64,000 nt of DNA from Aeromonas dhakensis (GTDB taxonomy: Bacteria; Pseudomonadota; Gammaproteobacteria; Enterobacterales; Aeromonadaceae), in assembly GCF_000820305.1 (NCBI RefSeq), contig NZ_CDBH01000045.1:186001-250000 (forward strand). Direction: 5' to 3'. Positions within the stretch are counted from its first letter, which is position 1, and every line of letters starts with the position of its first letter. Shown piece after piece: positions 25,988-35,290 of the stretch. Both the position numbers and the translations under genes were made by a program. The notes below the pieces were generated by a model that saw nothing but the letters and a program-made list of their open reading frames with translations, did not search any database and had not been told where the DNA came from.

Positions 25988-27169
25988 ATGAAAAAGAAAT
26001 TGCTGTCATCCCTGATCGGTCTGGCTACTCTGGGTGTGGCTTGCTCTGCCACTGCCGCCATTGACGAAGGCCAACTGACCATCTGGATCAACGGTGACAA
26101 GGGATACAATGGTCTGGCCGAAGTAGGTAAGAAATTTGAAGCCGAAACCGGCATCAAGGTGACGGTTGCTCACCCTGATCAGGTGGAAGTGAAATTCCAG
26201 CAAGCCGCTGCCACCGGCAACGGCCCGGACATCTTCTTCTGGGCTCACGACCGTTACGGTGAGTGGGTCAAGGCCGGTCTGCTGGTCCCCGTGACCCCGA
26301 ATGCCGCCACCAAAGCCAAGTTTGAACAGTTCGCCTGGGATGCCATGACCGTTGATGGCAAGACCTACGGTTATCCGGTTGCCGTCGAAGCCGTCAGCCT
26401 GATCTACAACAAGGATCTGCTGCCGGAGCCGCCGAAGACCTTCGAAGAGATCGCCAAGATTGACGAGACCCTGAAGAAGAGCGGCAAGCGCGCCATCATG
26501 TGGGCCTATGACACCCCCTACTTCAGCTACCCGCTGGTAGCTGCCAACGGTGGCTACGCCTTCAAGAAGACCGCTACCGGTTATGACGTGAAAGACACCG
26601 GCGTGAACAACGCGGGTGCCAAGGCCGGTGTCGGCTACATCTCCGAGATGATCAAGTCCGGTCACCTGGAAAAAGGCATCGACTACGGTGTGATGGACGC
26701 CAAGTTCAACAAGGGCGAAGTGGCCATGATGATCAACGGTCCCTGGGCCTGGAGCAACCTGGACAAGAGCGGCATCAAGTACGGCGTTGCCTCCCTGCCG
26801 ACCCTGAAGGGTAAACCGGCCAAGGCCTTCGTTGGCGTGCTGGGTGCCACCATCAACGCCGCCAGCCCGAACAAGGATCTGGCCATCGAGTTCCTGGAAA
26901 ACTACCTGCTGACCGATGCCGGTCTGGCGCCGGTCAACGCCGACAAGCCGCTGGGCGCCGTGGCGCTGAAGTCCTTCCAGAAGACCCTGGAAGCGGATCC
27001 GCACATCAAGGCCACCATGGTGAACGCCCAGAATGGCGAGCCGATGCCGTCCGTGCCTGAAATGAGCCGTTTCTGGTCCTCCTTCGAAACTGCCCTCAAG
27101 AACGTGACCTCCGGCCGTCAGAGCGTTGACGAAGCCCTGGATACCGCTGCCAAGCGTATCGTTCAGTAA
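25988..27169 (+). CDS. malE: Maltose/maltodextrin periplasmic binding protein
   Basis: Captures maltodextrins in the periplasm and delivers them to MalFGK2. The 393-residue product has a signal peptide ([23 protein letters not shown]). It continues [20 protein letters not shown], which matches mature E. coli MalE closely. Sugar-binding aromatic segments such as [20 protein letters not shown] and [20 protein letters not shown] are conserved. It is the first gene of malEFGK and ends at a stem-loop that probably stabilises its abundant message. Confidence 0.97.
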   Translation: MKKKLLSSLIGLATLGVACSATAAIDEGQLTIWINGDKGYNGLAEVGKKFEAETGIKVTVAHPDQVEVKFQQAAATGNGPDIFFWAHDRYGEWVKAGLLVPVTPNAATKAKFEQFAWDAMTVDGKTYGYPVAVEAVSLIYNKDLLPEPPKTFEEIAKIDETLKKSGKRAIMWAYDTPYFSYPLVAANGGYAFKKTATGYDVKDTGVNNAGAKAGVGYISEMIKSGHLEKGIDYGVMDAKFNKGEVAMMINGPWAWSNLDKSGIKYGVASLPTLKGKPAKAFVGVLGATINAASPNKDLAIEFLENYLLTDAGLAPVNADKPLGAVALKSFQKTLEADPHIKATMVNAQNGEPMPSVPEMSRFWSSFETALKNVTSGRQSVDEALDTAAKRIVQ

Positions 27170-27182
27170 GCACGCACTACCC

Positions 27183-27203
27183 GGGAGGCCGCAACGGCCT
27201 CCC
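27183..27203 (+). other. malE-malF intergenic stem-loop
   Basis: GGGAGGCCG, loop CAA and CGGCCTCCC form a 9-bp stem 13 bases after malE. There is no T-run. In E. coli the malE-malF gap carries REP elements that keep malE mRNA more abundant than malF; this hairpin probably plays the same role. Confidence 0.7.
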
Positions 27204-27244
27204 ACTCTCTCAAATCTCTCTTGGCGTTATAAAGGTTAATTGGC

Positions 27245-28897
27245 ATGGAAGTAGTACCTTCTATCGAATCCTATGCCGGTCCGAAGGATAAGCACACCTG
27301 GCTTAAGTGGACCATTGCTGCCCTGGTAGCCATCCTCAACGGTTATGCAGCCGTGATGATGTACGCCAGCGGTGAGTGGGTATTCGCTCTGCTTGATCTG
27401 GTGGTGGTCTCCGTCGGTCTGTATGTCTTCATGAACAAGAAGACCTATGCCCACCGCTATATCTTCCCCGGTGTGGCTGGCATGGTTGTTTTTATCATCT
27501 TCCCTCTTGCCTACACGATCGGCATCGCCTTCACCAACTATTCGGGATCCAACCTGCTCTCCATCGAGCAGGCGCGGGATTACCATCTGAAAAAAACCTA
27601 TAAGGTGGCGGGCGGTGAATTCGATTTCACCCTCCTGGGTGGTGAGAACAATCAGTTTCAGCTGCTGCTGAAACAGGACGACCAATCCTTTATCAGTCAA
27701 CCCGTTACCCTGATGAACAACAAGGCCCGTGAACTGGCTGTCCGCGAGGGCAGGGTTCATGACAAGGTACAGGTTGTTCAGCTGCAACCCCTGGCCGGTG
27801 AGGCCGTGGATCAGGTTGCGCCCATCCGGGCCATCGTCGACCACCGCACCCACCTGAGCGCACTCGATCTGGTGCTGCCGGATGGCGGAACCCACCTGAC
27901 CCTGAGCAGCCTGCGCAAGTTCGCCGCCCAGAAACAGCAGTACACCCGTCTGCTGGACGGTGCCGTGCTCAAGTCCGGGGTGGTGATCAAAGACAGCAAC
28001 CTGCTGCGTGACAACCAGAGCGGCGAGCTGATGCTGCCCAACGGCGACACCGGCTTCTATCAATACATCGACGAACAGGGCCAGTTTGTCGGCAAGAGCG
28101 TGGCGCCCGGTTTCGTGGTGAGCGTGGGCTGGAAGAACTTCGCCCGCATCGTCACCGACCCGGGCATCCAGGCGCCGTTCCTGCAGATCTTCGTCTGGAC
28201 CGTGATCTTCTCCGCCTGCTCGGTGGGCTTCACCCTGGCCATCGGCATGGTGCTGGCCTGTCTGGTGCAGTGGGAGTCCCTCAAGGGGCGCGGCTTCTAC
28301 CGGGTCATGCTGATCCTGCCCTATGCCATCCCGGCGTTCATCTCCATCCTGGTGTTCAAGGGCTTGTTCAACCAGAACTTCGGCGAGATCAACCTGTTCC
28401 TGGAAGCGGCGTTCGGCATCAAGCCGGACTGGTACACCAACCCCTTCCTGGCCAAGGTGATGATCCTCATCGTCAACACCTGGCTTGGCTACCCCTACAT
28501 GATGATCCTCTGCATGGGCCTGCTCAAGGCCATTCCGGAAGATCTCTATGAAGCGTCCGCCATGGACGGTGCCGGTCCGGTGCAGAACTTCTTCAAGATC
28601 ACAGTGCCGCTCTTGATGAAGCCGCTGACGCCGCTGTTGATTGCCTCGTTTGCGTTCAACTTCAACAACTTCGTGCTCATCCAGTTGTTGACCAACGGCG
28701 CGCCGGACATCATAGGCGCCAGCACCCCGGCCGGTACCACCGACCTGCTGGTGAGCTACACCTACCGGATCGCGTTCCAGGGCTCGGGTGGTCAGGACTA
28801 CGGTCTGGCCAGTGCCATCGCCACCGCCATCTTCCTCATTGTGGGTGCGCTGGCCTTGCTCAACCTGAAATTGTCCAAAGCCGACAAGCAACTGTAA
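27245..28897 (+). CDS. malF: Maltose ABC transporter permease MalF
   Basis: One of two membrane subunits of the maltodextrin importer. The 550-residue product (514 in E. coli) has N-terminal helices, then the large periplasmic P2 loop (about residues 95-300) that contacts MalE. The ABC permease core follows, with the EAA motif EDLYEASAMDGAGPVQNFFK that docks on MalK. The P2 region is somewhat longer than in E. coli. The ATG at 27245 lies behind AAAGG. Malformation or frameshift is not seen. Confidence 0.95.
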   Translation: MEVVPSIESYAGPKDKHTWLKWTIAALVAILNGYAAVMMYASGEWVFALLDLVVVSVGLYVFMNKKTYAHRYIFPGVAGMVVFIIFPLAYTIGIAFTNYSGSNLLSIEQARDYHLKKTYKVAGGEFDFTLLGGENNQFQLLLKQDDQSFISQPVTLMNNKARELAVREGRVHDKVQVVQLQPLAGEAVDQVAPIRAIVDHRTHLSALDLVLPDGGTHLTLSSLRKFAAQKQQYTRLLDGAVLKSGVVIKDSNLLRDNQSGELMLPNGDTGFYQYIDEQGQFVGKSVAPGFVVSVGWKNFARIVTDPGIQAPFLQIFVWTVIFSACSVGFTLAIGMVLACLVQWESLKGRGFYRVMLILPYAIPAFISILVFKGLFNQNFGEINLFLEAAFGIKPDWYTNPFLAKVMILIVNTWLGYPYMMILCMGLLKAIPEDLYEASAMDGAGPVQNFFKITVPLLMKPLTPLLIASFAFNFNNFVLIQLLTNGAPDIIGASTPAGTTDLLVSYTYRIAFQGSGGQDYGLASAIATAIFLIVGALALLNLKLSKADKQL

Positions 28898-28909
28898 GGA
28901 GGCTTCAAC

Positions 28910-29800
28910 ATGGCAATCGTACAACCCAAATCAGTCAAATACCGGGTGTGGGCAACCCACCTGGTGATGTGGGGCTTCCTGGCACTGATCATCTTCCCGC
29001 TGATCATGGTCATCGCCATCTCGTTCAGAAACGGCAACTTCGCGGTAGGGGAGATCATCCCCTCCAATCCGACCCTGGATCACTGGAAGCTGGCGCTGGG
29101 CATGTCCATCACCAACGCCGACGGCAGCATCACGCCGCCGCCGTTCCCGGTGCTGACCTGGTTGTGGAACTCCATCAAGATCGCGGGCATCACCGCCCTG
29201 ATGATAGTGGTGCTCTCCACCACCTGTGCCTACGCCTTCGCCCGCCTGCGTTTTCGTGGCAAGTCCACCATCCTGCAGGGCATGCTGATCTTCCAGATGT
29301 TCCCGGCGGTGCTGGCACTGGTGGCCATCTATGCGCTCTTTAACAAGATTGGTGACTACATCCCCTGGCTGGGTCTCAACACCCACGGCGGCCTGATCCT
29401 GGCCTACATGGGGGGTATCGCCCTGCACGTCTGGACCATCAAGGGCTACTTCGAGACCATCGACTCCTCCCTGGAAGAGGCGGCGGCCATCGATGGTGCC
29501 ACCCCGTGGCAGGCGTTCCGGTTGATCCTGCTGCCCCTGTCGGTGCCCATTCTGGCGGTGGTGTTCATCCTGGCCTTCATCGGTTCCATCACCGAGGTGC
29601 CCATGGCCTCCATCCTGCTGCAGGATGTGAACAACCTAACCCTGGCGGTCGGGGCCCAGCAGTACCTCTATCCGCAGAACTACCTGTGGGGTGACTTCGC
29701 CGCGGCCGCCGTGCTGTCGGGCTTCCCCATCACGGTCGTCTTCCTGCTCGCCCAGCGCTGGCTGGTGGGTGGTCTCACTGCCGGCGGCGTGAAAGGTTAA
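28910..29800 (+). CDS. malG: Maltose ABC transporter permease MalG
   Basis: Second membrane subunit of the maltodextrin importer, 296 residues as in E. coli. It begins [20 protein letters not shown] and has six predicted helices. The EAA loop [20 protein letters not shown] contacts MalK, and the C-terminus ending [11 protein letters not shown] is the MalG tail that reaches into the ATPase. It starts 12 bases after malF behind AAGGAGG, so the two are cotranslated. Confidence 0.96.
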   Translation: MAIVQPKSVKYRVWATHLVMWGFLALIIFPLIMVIAISFRNGNFAVGEIIPSNPTLDHWKLALGMSITNADGSITPPPFPVLTWLWNSIKIAGITALMIVVLSTTCAYAFARLRFRGKSTILQGMLIFQMFPAVLALVAIYALFNKIGDYIPWLGLNTHGGLILAYMGGIALHVWTIKGYFETIDSSLEEAAAIDGATPWQAFRLILLPLSVPILAVVFILAFIGSITEVPMASILLQDVNNLTLAVGAQQYLYPQNYLWGDFAAAAVLSGFPITVVFLLAQRWLVGGLTAGGVKG

Positions 29801-29811
29801 CGGTTCATGGC

Positions 29812-29829
29812 CGGGGGAGCTGACTCCCC
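29812..29829 (+). other. malG-malK intergenic stem-loop
   Basis: GGGGGAG, loop CTGA and CTCCCCC form a compact hairpin 11 bases after malG and about 40 before malK. With no T-run it is more likely an mRNA stability or processing element than a terminator. Confidence 0.55.
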
Positions 29830-29870
29830 CCGCCATCACGATTTGCAAAGATTCAAGAGCGGAGCTCGAC

Positions 29871-31007
29871 ATGGCTGAAGTAGTACTCAACAACGTTCGC
29901 AAAAATTACGACCCGGCTGTCCACAAGGACACCCTGCGCAATATCAACCTGGCCATCAAGGAAGGGGAGTTCATCGTCTTCGTCGGTCCGTCCGGTTGCG
30001 GCAAGTCCACCTTGCTGCGGATGATCGCCGGTCTGGAAGACATCACCAGCGGCGAGCTGACCATCGGCGGGCGCTACATGAACGACGTGCCGCCAGTGGA
30101 GCGCAACGTGGGCATGGTGTTCCAGTCCTACGCCCTCTATCCGCACATGAACATCTACGAGAACATGGCCTTCGGCCTCAAGCTCAAGAAGATGGACAAG
30201 GAGAACATCCACAAGCGGGTGATGCGCGCCGCCGAGATCCTGGGTCTCGAGCCGCTGCTGGACCGCAAGCCCAAGGCCCTCTCCGGCGGTCAGCGCCAGC
30301 GGGTCGCCATCGGCCGCTCCATCGTGCAGCAGCCGCAGGTGTTCCTGTTTGACGAACCCCTGTCAAACCTAGATGCCGCCCTGCGGGTCAAGATGCGCAT
30401 CGAGATTGCCAAGCTGCACAAGGAGCTCAACTCCACCATCATCTACGTGACCCACGACCAGGTGGAGGCCATGACCCTGGCCAACCGCATCGTGGTACTG
30501 AGCCCGCTCAAGGCGGACGCGACCACCAACCTGGAACAGTTCGGCACCCCGCTCGAGCTCTACCACAACCCGGACAACAAGTTCGTGGCGGGCTTCATCG
30601 GCTCTCCCAAGATGAACTTCCTGGCCGGCGAGTTGGTGGAGATTGGCGAGCAGGAGTGCCTGGTCAAGCTGACCACGGGCGACAGCGTGCGGGTGCGGGT
30701 CGATGCCCGCCGCGGCGCGGTTGGCGACAAGGTGGAGCTGGGCATTCGTCCCGAGCACCTGGTGCCGCTCGATCACGCCCATGCCGACAGCCGCGTGAGC
30801 GGGGTGGTGCAGGTGGCCGAACACCTAGGGGCCGAATCCTTCGTCTACATGGACGTGGCTGGGCATGACTTCACCGTCAAGGCCAGCTCCGACGTGGACG
30901 TGGCCACCGGCCAGCAGTACAGCGTCGGCATTCCGGCCGAGGCGTGTTACCTGTTCGATGCCAAGGAGCAAGCCTTCCCGCGCACGGCCAAATACATCCG
31001 CACCTGA
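29871..31007 (+). CDS. malK: Maltose ABC transporter ATP-binding protein
   Basis: Cytoplasmic ATPase that powers maltodextrin import and, in E. coli, also inhibits MalT. The 378-residue product shows Walker A GPSGCGKST, signature LSGGQRQRVAIGRS, Walker B VFLFDEPLSNLD and the switch His in YVTHDQVEAM. The C-terminal regulatory TOBE domain covers about residues 240-378 (LGIRPEHLVPLD). It is the last gene of malEFGK here; in E. coli malK is in the divergent operon. A terminator follows. Confidence 0.96.
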   Translation: MAEVVLNNVRKNYDPAVHKDTLRNINLAIKEGEFIVFVGPSGCGKSTLLRMIAGLEDITSGELTIGGRYMNDVPPVERNVGMVFQSYALYPHMNIYENMAFGLKLKKMDKENIHKRVMRAAEILGLEPLLDRKPKALSGGQRQRVAIGRSIVQQPQVFLFDEPLSNLDAALRVKMRIEIAKLHKELNSTIIYVTHDQVEAMTLANRIVVLSPLKADATTNLEQFGTPLELYHNPDNKFVAGFIGSPKMNFLAGELVEIGEQECLVKLTTGDSVRVRVDARRGAVGDKVELGIRPEHLVPLDHAHADSRVSGVVQVAEHLGAESFVYMDVAGHDFTVKASSDVDVATGQQYSVGIPAEACYLFDAKEQAFPRTAKYIRT

Positions 31008-31056
31008 CAAGGGGCGGCTGCCGAGGTTTCCTTTTCTTTATATTCAATGCCTTTTT

Positions 31057-31080
31057 GCCGGTCGCAAGACCGGCTTTTTA
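31057..31080 (+). terminator. Terminator after malK
   Basis: GCCGGTC, loop GCAA and GACCGGC are followed by TTTTTA, about 50 bases after the malK stop. Confidence 0.9.
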
Positions 31081-31082
31081 TT

Positions 31083-31109
31083 GCCTGCCGTTTGGCGAGA
31101 ACGGCAGGC
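31083..31109 (-). other. Second hairpin at the malK/ppk2 convergent junction
   Basis: GCCTGCCGTT and AACGGCAGGC form a 10-bp stem with a 7-base loop, 13 bases after the ppk2 stop. It lacks a T-run in either direction. It may end or protect the ppk2 transcript. Confidence 0.5.
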
Positions 31110-31122
31110 GAGGTGGCAGTGC

Positions 31123-31938
31123 TCAGGCCTCGAGCGCGGCTGTGATGTCCGGCACAAAGTGCTGGCTGGTGAGCGGCGGGCGCTCGTAGCCTTCGGTGTT
31201 GATGGGGGGCAGGGTGATGGGCTCGTAGTGGATCGCCTCGTAGGGCACCTTGCCCAGCAGGTGAGAGATGCAGTTGAGGCGGGCACGGCGCTTGTCGTCC
31301 GCCTCCACCACGAACCAGGGGCAATCCTCGGTGTCGGTGTAGGTGAACATGTCGTCCTTGGCGCGGGAGTACTCCACCCAGCGCGAGCGGGACTGCAGGT
31401 CCATCGGGCTGAACTTCCAGCGCTTGATGGGGGTGTTGATCCGCTCCTTGAAGCGCTTCTCCTGCTCCTCATCGCTGACCGAGAACCAGTACTTGATGAG
31501 GGTGATGCCGGAGCGAGTCAGCATCCGCTCGAACTCGGGGCAGGCGCGCAGGAACTCGCGATACTCGTTGTCGCTGCAAAAACCCATCACCCGCTCGACC
31601 CCGGCCCGGTTGTACCAGGAGCGGTCGAACAGCACCATCTCGCCGGCGGCGGGCAGGTGGGTCACGTAGCGCTGAAAGTACCACTGGGAGCGCTCCCGGT
31701 CAGAGGGAGCTGGCAGGGCGGTGACCCGGCAGACCCGGGGGTTGAGGGGCTCGGTGATCGCCTTGATGACGCCCCCCTTGCCGGCGGCGTCGCGGCCCTC
31801 GAACAGCACCACCACCTTCAGCCCCTCCTGCTTGACCCACTCCTGCAGCTTGACCAGCTCCTCCTGCAGATGGGCCAGGTGGTGCTCGTAGGTCTTCTTG
31901 TCCAGGCGCGGGCGCTTCTTGCTCTTGTCCTTCGGCAT
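31123..31938 (-). CDS. ppk2: Polyphosphate kinase 2 (PPK2 family)
   Basis: Transfers phosphate between polyphosphate and nucleotides, usually making NTP or NDP from polyphosphate. The 271-residue single-domain protein has Walker A VVVLFEGRDAAGKGG (about residues 42-56), the lid residues SDRERSQWYFQRYVTHLPA and Walker B MVLFDRSWYNRAGVERVMGF. A short lysine-rich N-terminus precedes the domain. The preferred substrate (GDP, ADP or AMP) cannot be read from the sequence. It converges on malK and diverges from the hydrolase gene. Confidence 0.92.
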   Translation of the reverse strand: MPKDKSKKRPRLDKKTYEHHLAHLQEELVKLQEWVKQEGLKVVVLFEGRDAAGKGGVIKAITEPLNPRVCRVTALPAPSDRERSQWYFQRYVTHLPAAGEMVLFDRSWYNRAGVERVMGFCSDNEYREFLRACPEFERMLTRSGITLIKYWFSVSDEEQEKRFKERINTPIKRWKFSPMDLQSRSRWVEYSRAKDDMFTYTDTEDCPWFVVEADDKRRARLNCISHLLGKVPYEAIHYEPITLPPINTEGYERPPLTSQHFVPDITAALEA

Positions 31939-32006
31939 GATTGTCTCCTTATTGAGTCCTTTCCAGATTGCACCAGGCGGGCGTCACTGCCAAGGGGGTC
32001 GTGTTA

Positions 32007-32134
32007 CACTGCCGCCTCACGAGCCGCCGGCAGGCAATAGAAAAAACATGACGCCAGTGATGGCGATGTGCACTGCCGTCTCATCACCGGCTGTTGGCAA
32101 CAGGAGAAAACATGAAGCAAGTTATGGAGATAGC
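32007..32134 (+). repeat. Degenerate 64-bp direct repeat spanning the hydrolase leader
   Basis: Copy 1 (32007-32070) and copy 2 (32071-32134) both begin CACTGCCG and both have AAAACATGA at the same offset. About 42 of 64 positions match without gaps. The second ATG is the hydrolase start; the first is in another frame. This looks like an old tandem duplication of the gene's leader and first codons. Confidence 0.5.
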
Positions 32135-32912
32135 GGGCCGCCAGATGGCCTATCTGGACGAGGGGCAGGGCCCGGTCGTGCTGTTTGGTCACAGCTACCT
32201 GTGGGACAGCGCCATGTGGGCGCCCCAGGTGGAGGCCCTCAAGGGGCAGTACCGTTGCATCGTGCCCGAACTGTGGGGCCACGGTGATTCCGATGCGCTG
32301 CCCGAGGGGGGCTGCACCCTGGCGACCCTGGCCCGCGATCACCTGGCCCTGCTCGATGTGCTCGGCATCGACGAGTTCGTACTGGTGGGTCTCTCCATCG
32401 GCGGCATGTGGGGCGTGGAGCTGGCGCGCATGGCGCCTGCGCGCCTCAAGGGTCTGGTGCTGATGGACAGCTTCGTCGGCCTCGAGCCCCAGATCACCTG
32501 CGAGCGCTATCTCGGTATGCTGGCCATGATCGAGCAGCTTGGCACCATCCCGGCTCCCATCGTCGAGCAGGTGGCGCCGCTGTTCTTTGCCGACCAGCCG
32601 GATGTCGCCCTGATGAGCGGTTTCAAGGCGCGTCTCGCCGCCTGGCCGGCCGACAAGGTGGCCGCCATGGTGGCGGTGGGCCGCAGCTTCGTGACCCGCG
32701 AAGATCGCATCGAGTGGCTGGAAGAGATGAGGCTGCCCGCGCTGGTGATGACGGGTTGCCAGGACAAGGCCCGCCCAGTGCTGGAAGGCTACCTGATGGC
32801 CGAGGTGCTGGGCTGCCCGTTCAAGGAGATCCCGGCGGCCGGCCACATCGCCTCGCTGGAGAACCCTGCCTTCGTCAACGACGCGCTGGCCGAGTTTCTG
32901 GCCCGCCTGTGA
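32112..32912 (+). CDS. Alpha/beta-fold hydrolase
   Basis: A 266-residue cytoplasmic alpha/beta hydrolase. The oxyanion-region HSYLWDSAMW, the nucleophile elbow VGLSIGGMWGVELA (Ser about residue 93) and a C-terminal AAGHIASLENP with the catalytic His are all in place. A family acid is likely near VMTGCQDKARPV. The first residues MKQVMEIAGRQMAYLDEGQG place a lid-less start typical of esterases, 3-oxoadipate lactonase-like enzymes and haloperoxidase-like proteins; the substrate cannot be deduced. CAGGAG supports the ATG at 32112. It is flanked by a duplicated leader and its own terminator. Confidence 0.8.
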   Translation: MKQVMEIAGRQMAYLDEGQGPVVLFGHSYLWDSAMWAPQVEALKGQYRCIVPELWGHGDSDALPEGGCTLATLARDHLALLDVLGIDEFVLVGLSIGGMWGVELARMAPARLKGLVLMDSFVGLEPQITCERYLGMLAMIEQLGTIPAPIVEQVAPLFFADQPDVALMSGFKARLAAWPADKVAAMVAVGRSFVTREDRIEWLEEMRLPALVMTGCQDKARPVLEGYLMAEVLGCPFKEIPAAGHIASLENPAFVNDALAEFLARL

Positions 32913-32935
32913 CAATGTTCTCTGCCGGATAACAA

Positions 32936-32964
32936 GAAAAGGAGCCATGGGCTCCTTTTCTCTT
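32936..32964. terminator. Bidirectional terminator after the hydrolase gene
   Basis: GAAAAGGAGCC, loop ATG and GGCTCCTTTTC form an 11-bp stem followed by TCTTT. It sits between the convergent hydrolase and MipA genes and can serve both. Confidence 0.85.
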
Positions 32965-32986
32965 TGGTGCGGGTGTGGTCTGGGCG

Positions 32987-33790
32987 TTACCAGATATAGC
33001 CGAGCCCCAGCCCGGCATAGAGTTCCCCCTGATGCTGGACGAGGGGGCTGTCCGCGATGTCACCGTCATAGCGCTCGTAGTTGATGCCAAAGCCGCCGAT
33101 CCAGTTGGCGTTGAAGCGATAGCTGCCGATGAGGGAGACCATGGGGGAGAGGGTGGTGCCGGTGTTCCACGCCGGCCTGTCCGCCCTCGCTTCATCTTGC
33201 GAGACACCGCCGAAGTAGTAGTTGGCGAGGTTGTGGCTGCGCAGCATGACGCCGGCCCCCGGCATCAGCAGCAGCGGGCCGCGGATGATGGGGAAGTTGG
33301 CCCACAGCATCAGCTCCTGGCCATTGCTGGTGCCGGTCACGTCGCTGGTGGCCCGCACGCTCCAGAGGGCATAGGGGGTGATGAGATCGGCCCCGATCCC
33401 GGCCTCGAACTCGCCCTTGCGCTTGTCGAGGCCGTGCAGGAAGGGATCATCGTCCGGATCCAGATTGCCAAAGCGCATCCGGCCGAAGGCGTAGGTGGAG
33501 AGGCCGCCATTGCGGCTCAGGTAGTAGCGGGCCCGATCCCCCAGGTACATGAGGTTGTCGCCAAAGTAGAGGGCACCCGGGATCGGCAGCAGGGTGTCAT
33601 CCTGGTGCTGGTAGCGGGCCTGACCGCCGATGACGGCCCCGCCCAGCACCAACCCCTTGGGGATGGGGCTGTCGGGGCTGTCGCTGGAGAAGGCGCTGAG
33701 CGCCCCGATATCGAGATCGGCCCGGGCCGGCAGGGTGGTCAGGAGCAGGGCAGCCAGCCCCGTCCGTGTGAGCATTTGCAATATCTTCAT
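32987..33790 (-). CDS. MipA/OmpV-family outer-membrane protein
   Basis: A 267-residue outer-membrane beta-barrel of the MipA/OmpV group. The family includes E. coli MipA, a scaffold for MltA and PBP1B, and Vibrio OmpV. A signal peptide (KILQMLTRTGLAALLLTTLPARA) precedes alternating strands such as GLVLGGAVIGGQARYQHQDD and YLGDRARYYLSRNGG. It ends with the barrel-closing ELYAGLGLGYIW. The ATG at 33790 follows GGAG at 5 bases; a GTG two codons upstream is possible. The precise role is unknown. Confidence 0.82.
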   Translation of the reverse strand: MKILQMLTRTGLAALLLTTLPARADLDIGALSAFSSDSPDSPIPKGLVLGGAVIGGQARYQHQDDTLLPIPGALYFGDNLMYLGDRARYYLSRNGGLSTYAFGRMRFGNLDPDDDPFLHGLDKRKGEFEAGIGADLITPYALWSVRATSDVTGTSNGQELMLWANFPIIRGPLLLMPGAGVMLRSHNLANYYFGGVSQDEARADRPAWNTGTTLSPMVSLIGSYRFNANWIGGFGINYERYDGDIADSPLVQHQGELYAGLGLGYIW

Positions 33791-33831
33791 GGACACTCCG
33801 TTGTCATCGATGGCCAGGCACGACTATCGCA

Positions 33832-34902
33832 TTATTTGGGCACGGCGGGCAGCTCTTCGCGCTTGGGCCAGGCATTGAGCACCGCCTTGACCAGGGTGGC
33901 GAGGGGAATGGCGAAGAAGACCCCCCAGAAGCCCCACAGGCCGCCAAACACCAGCACGGCAACGATGATGGCCACCGGATGCAGGTTGACCGCCTCGGAG
34001 AAGAGCAGAGGTACCAGCAGATTGCCGTCGAGGGCCTGGATCACCAGATAGGCCACCATCAGCCAGGTGAACTCGGGGGTCAGCCCCCACTGGAACAGGG
34101 CCACCATGGCCACCGGCACCGTCACCGCGGCGGCACCTATGTAGGGGATCAGCACCGAGAAGCCCACCGCCACCGCCAGCAGCGCCGAGTAGCGCAGCCC
34201 CATCAGGGCGAATGGGATATAGGTCGCCACCCCGACGATGAGGATCTCGATCACCTTGCCGCGGATGTAGTTGAGGATCTGCTCGTTCATCTCCACCCAG
34301 ACCCGGTTGACCAGGGTGCGGTTGCGCGGCAGGAAGCGGCGCAGCCCCCCCATCAATATCTCTTTGTCCTTGAGCATGAAGAACACCATCAAGGGCACCA
34401 GGATGGCGTAGATGAGGATGGCCACCACGTTGATGAGGGAGCCGAGGGAGGCGGTCACCAGCTGCTCGCCCCCGCTCAGGATACGCTGGCGCATGTTGTC
34501 GATGACGGTCTCCACCAGGCTGACATCGACCAGCTCGGGGTACTGTTCCGGCAGGGTGCGCACATAGTCCTGGGCATGGGAGAGCATGGCCGGGGACTCC
34601 TTGGCCAGGTTCAGCCCCTGGCTTGCCAGGGTCGGGATGAGGCCGAGAAACGCCATGGCGGTGAGGGCGATGAACAGCAGCAGGATGAGGCTGGTGGCCA
34701 GGGTGCGGGAGAGTCCGGCCCGCTGCAGCCGGCTCACCGGCCACTCCAGCAGGTAGGCCATCACCAGCGCGACCAACAGTGGCGCCAGCAGATCGCCAAA
34801 CAGCCAGAGCACGGCGAAACAGGCCGCCAGCAGCAGAAACAGGGTGACGGCATCGGGATCGGAGAAGCGGGTCTGATACCAGCGCTTGATGACTTCTAAC
34901 AT
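33832..34902 (-). CDS. perM: AI-2E family transporter, PerM homologue
   Basis: A 356-residue inner-membrane protein of the AI-2E/PerM family with about eight hydrophobic segments. The family region GFSVLIPYIGAAAVTVPVAM and the C-terminal LVFGGLWGFWGVFFAIPLAT are clear. Family members export varied substrates, such as Na+/H+ exchange or AI-2; the substrate here is unknown. The ATG at 34902 follows AAGGA. It is next to a TusA-like gene and bepA, as perM/yfgO neighbours bepA/yfgC in E. coli. Confidence 0.88.
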   Translation of the reverse strand: MLEVIKRWYQTRFSDPDAVTLFLLLAACFAVLWLFGDLLAPLLVALVMAYLLEWPVSRLQRAGLSRTLATSLILLLFIALTAMAFLGLIPTLASQGLNLAKESPAMLSHAQDYVRTLPEQYPELVDVSLVETVIDNMRQRILSGGEQLVTASLGSLINVVAILIYAILVPLMVFFMLKDKEILMGGLRRFLPRNRTLVNRVWVEMNEQILNYIRGKVIEILIVGVATYIPFALMGLRYSALLAVAVGFSVLIPYIGAAAVTVPVAMVALFQWGLTPEFTWLMVAYLVIQALDGNLLVPLLFSEAVNLHPVAIIVAVLVFGGLWGFWGVFFAIPLATLVKAVLNAWPKREELPAVPK

Positions 34903-34918
34903 GGCGACATCCTTTACG

Positions 34919-35161
34919 TTACTGGGGCTGGCTGTGGTGCCTGGCCCCGACCACCAACTGCAAAGAGAGGGTATTGTCCGGCGCTTCCTGCAAGGTGAAG
35001 GGGTGACCCTGGCGCTGCAGATAGGCGGGAATGTCCTGCCGGGAGCCGGCATCGGCCAGCCGGATGGCGAGGGCTTGACCGGTTTTGGCCTGGCGCAACC
35101 AGAGCTTGAGCCGGATCAGCGGCTCGGGGCAACGCCAGGGGGTCAGGTCGAGGTATTCCAT
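34919..35161 (-). CDS. TusA/SirA-like sulfur carrier protein
   Basis: An 80-residue TusA-family protein. It begins MEYLDLTPWRCPEPLIRLKL; the CPxP motif holds the persulfide-carrying Cys at residue 11. TusA-like proteins relay sulfur for tRNA thiolation or related pathways. This is a paralogous type found beside perM and bepA, not necessarily TusA itself. The start follows GGAG and lies 16 bases upstream of perM's start region on the same strand, so the two are probably cotranscribed. Short but well supported by the motif. Confidence 0.82.
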   Translation of the reverse strand: MEYLDLTPWRCPEPLIRLKLWLRQAKTGQALAIRLADAGSRQDIPAYLQRQGHPFTLQEAPDNTLSLQLVVGARHHSQPQ

Positions 35162-35290
35162 GGAGGCTCCATCGCGCGTGATGGCGGCTATTATGGCCGT
35201 GATGAGAGCGCGAAACAACGCTTGTAGCCCTTGATGGGCAAGGGTATTCTGCCGGTGTCCCGGTAGGGTCTGATTGGAGATAGAGATAAC

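Noticed and set aside
31898-32287. 129-codon frame across the hydrolase leader
   Set aside because: It overlaps the hydrolase gene in another frame and has no supporting features; it arises from the duplicated leader.
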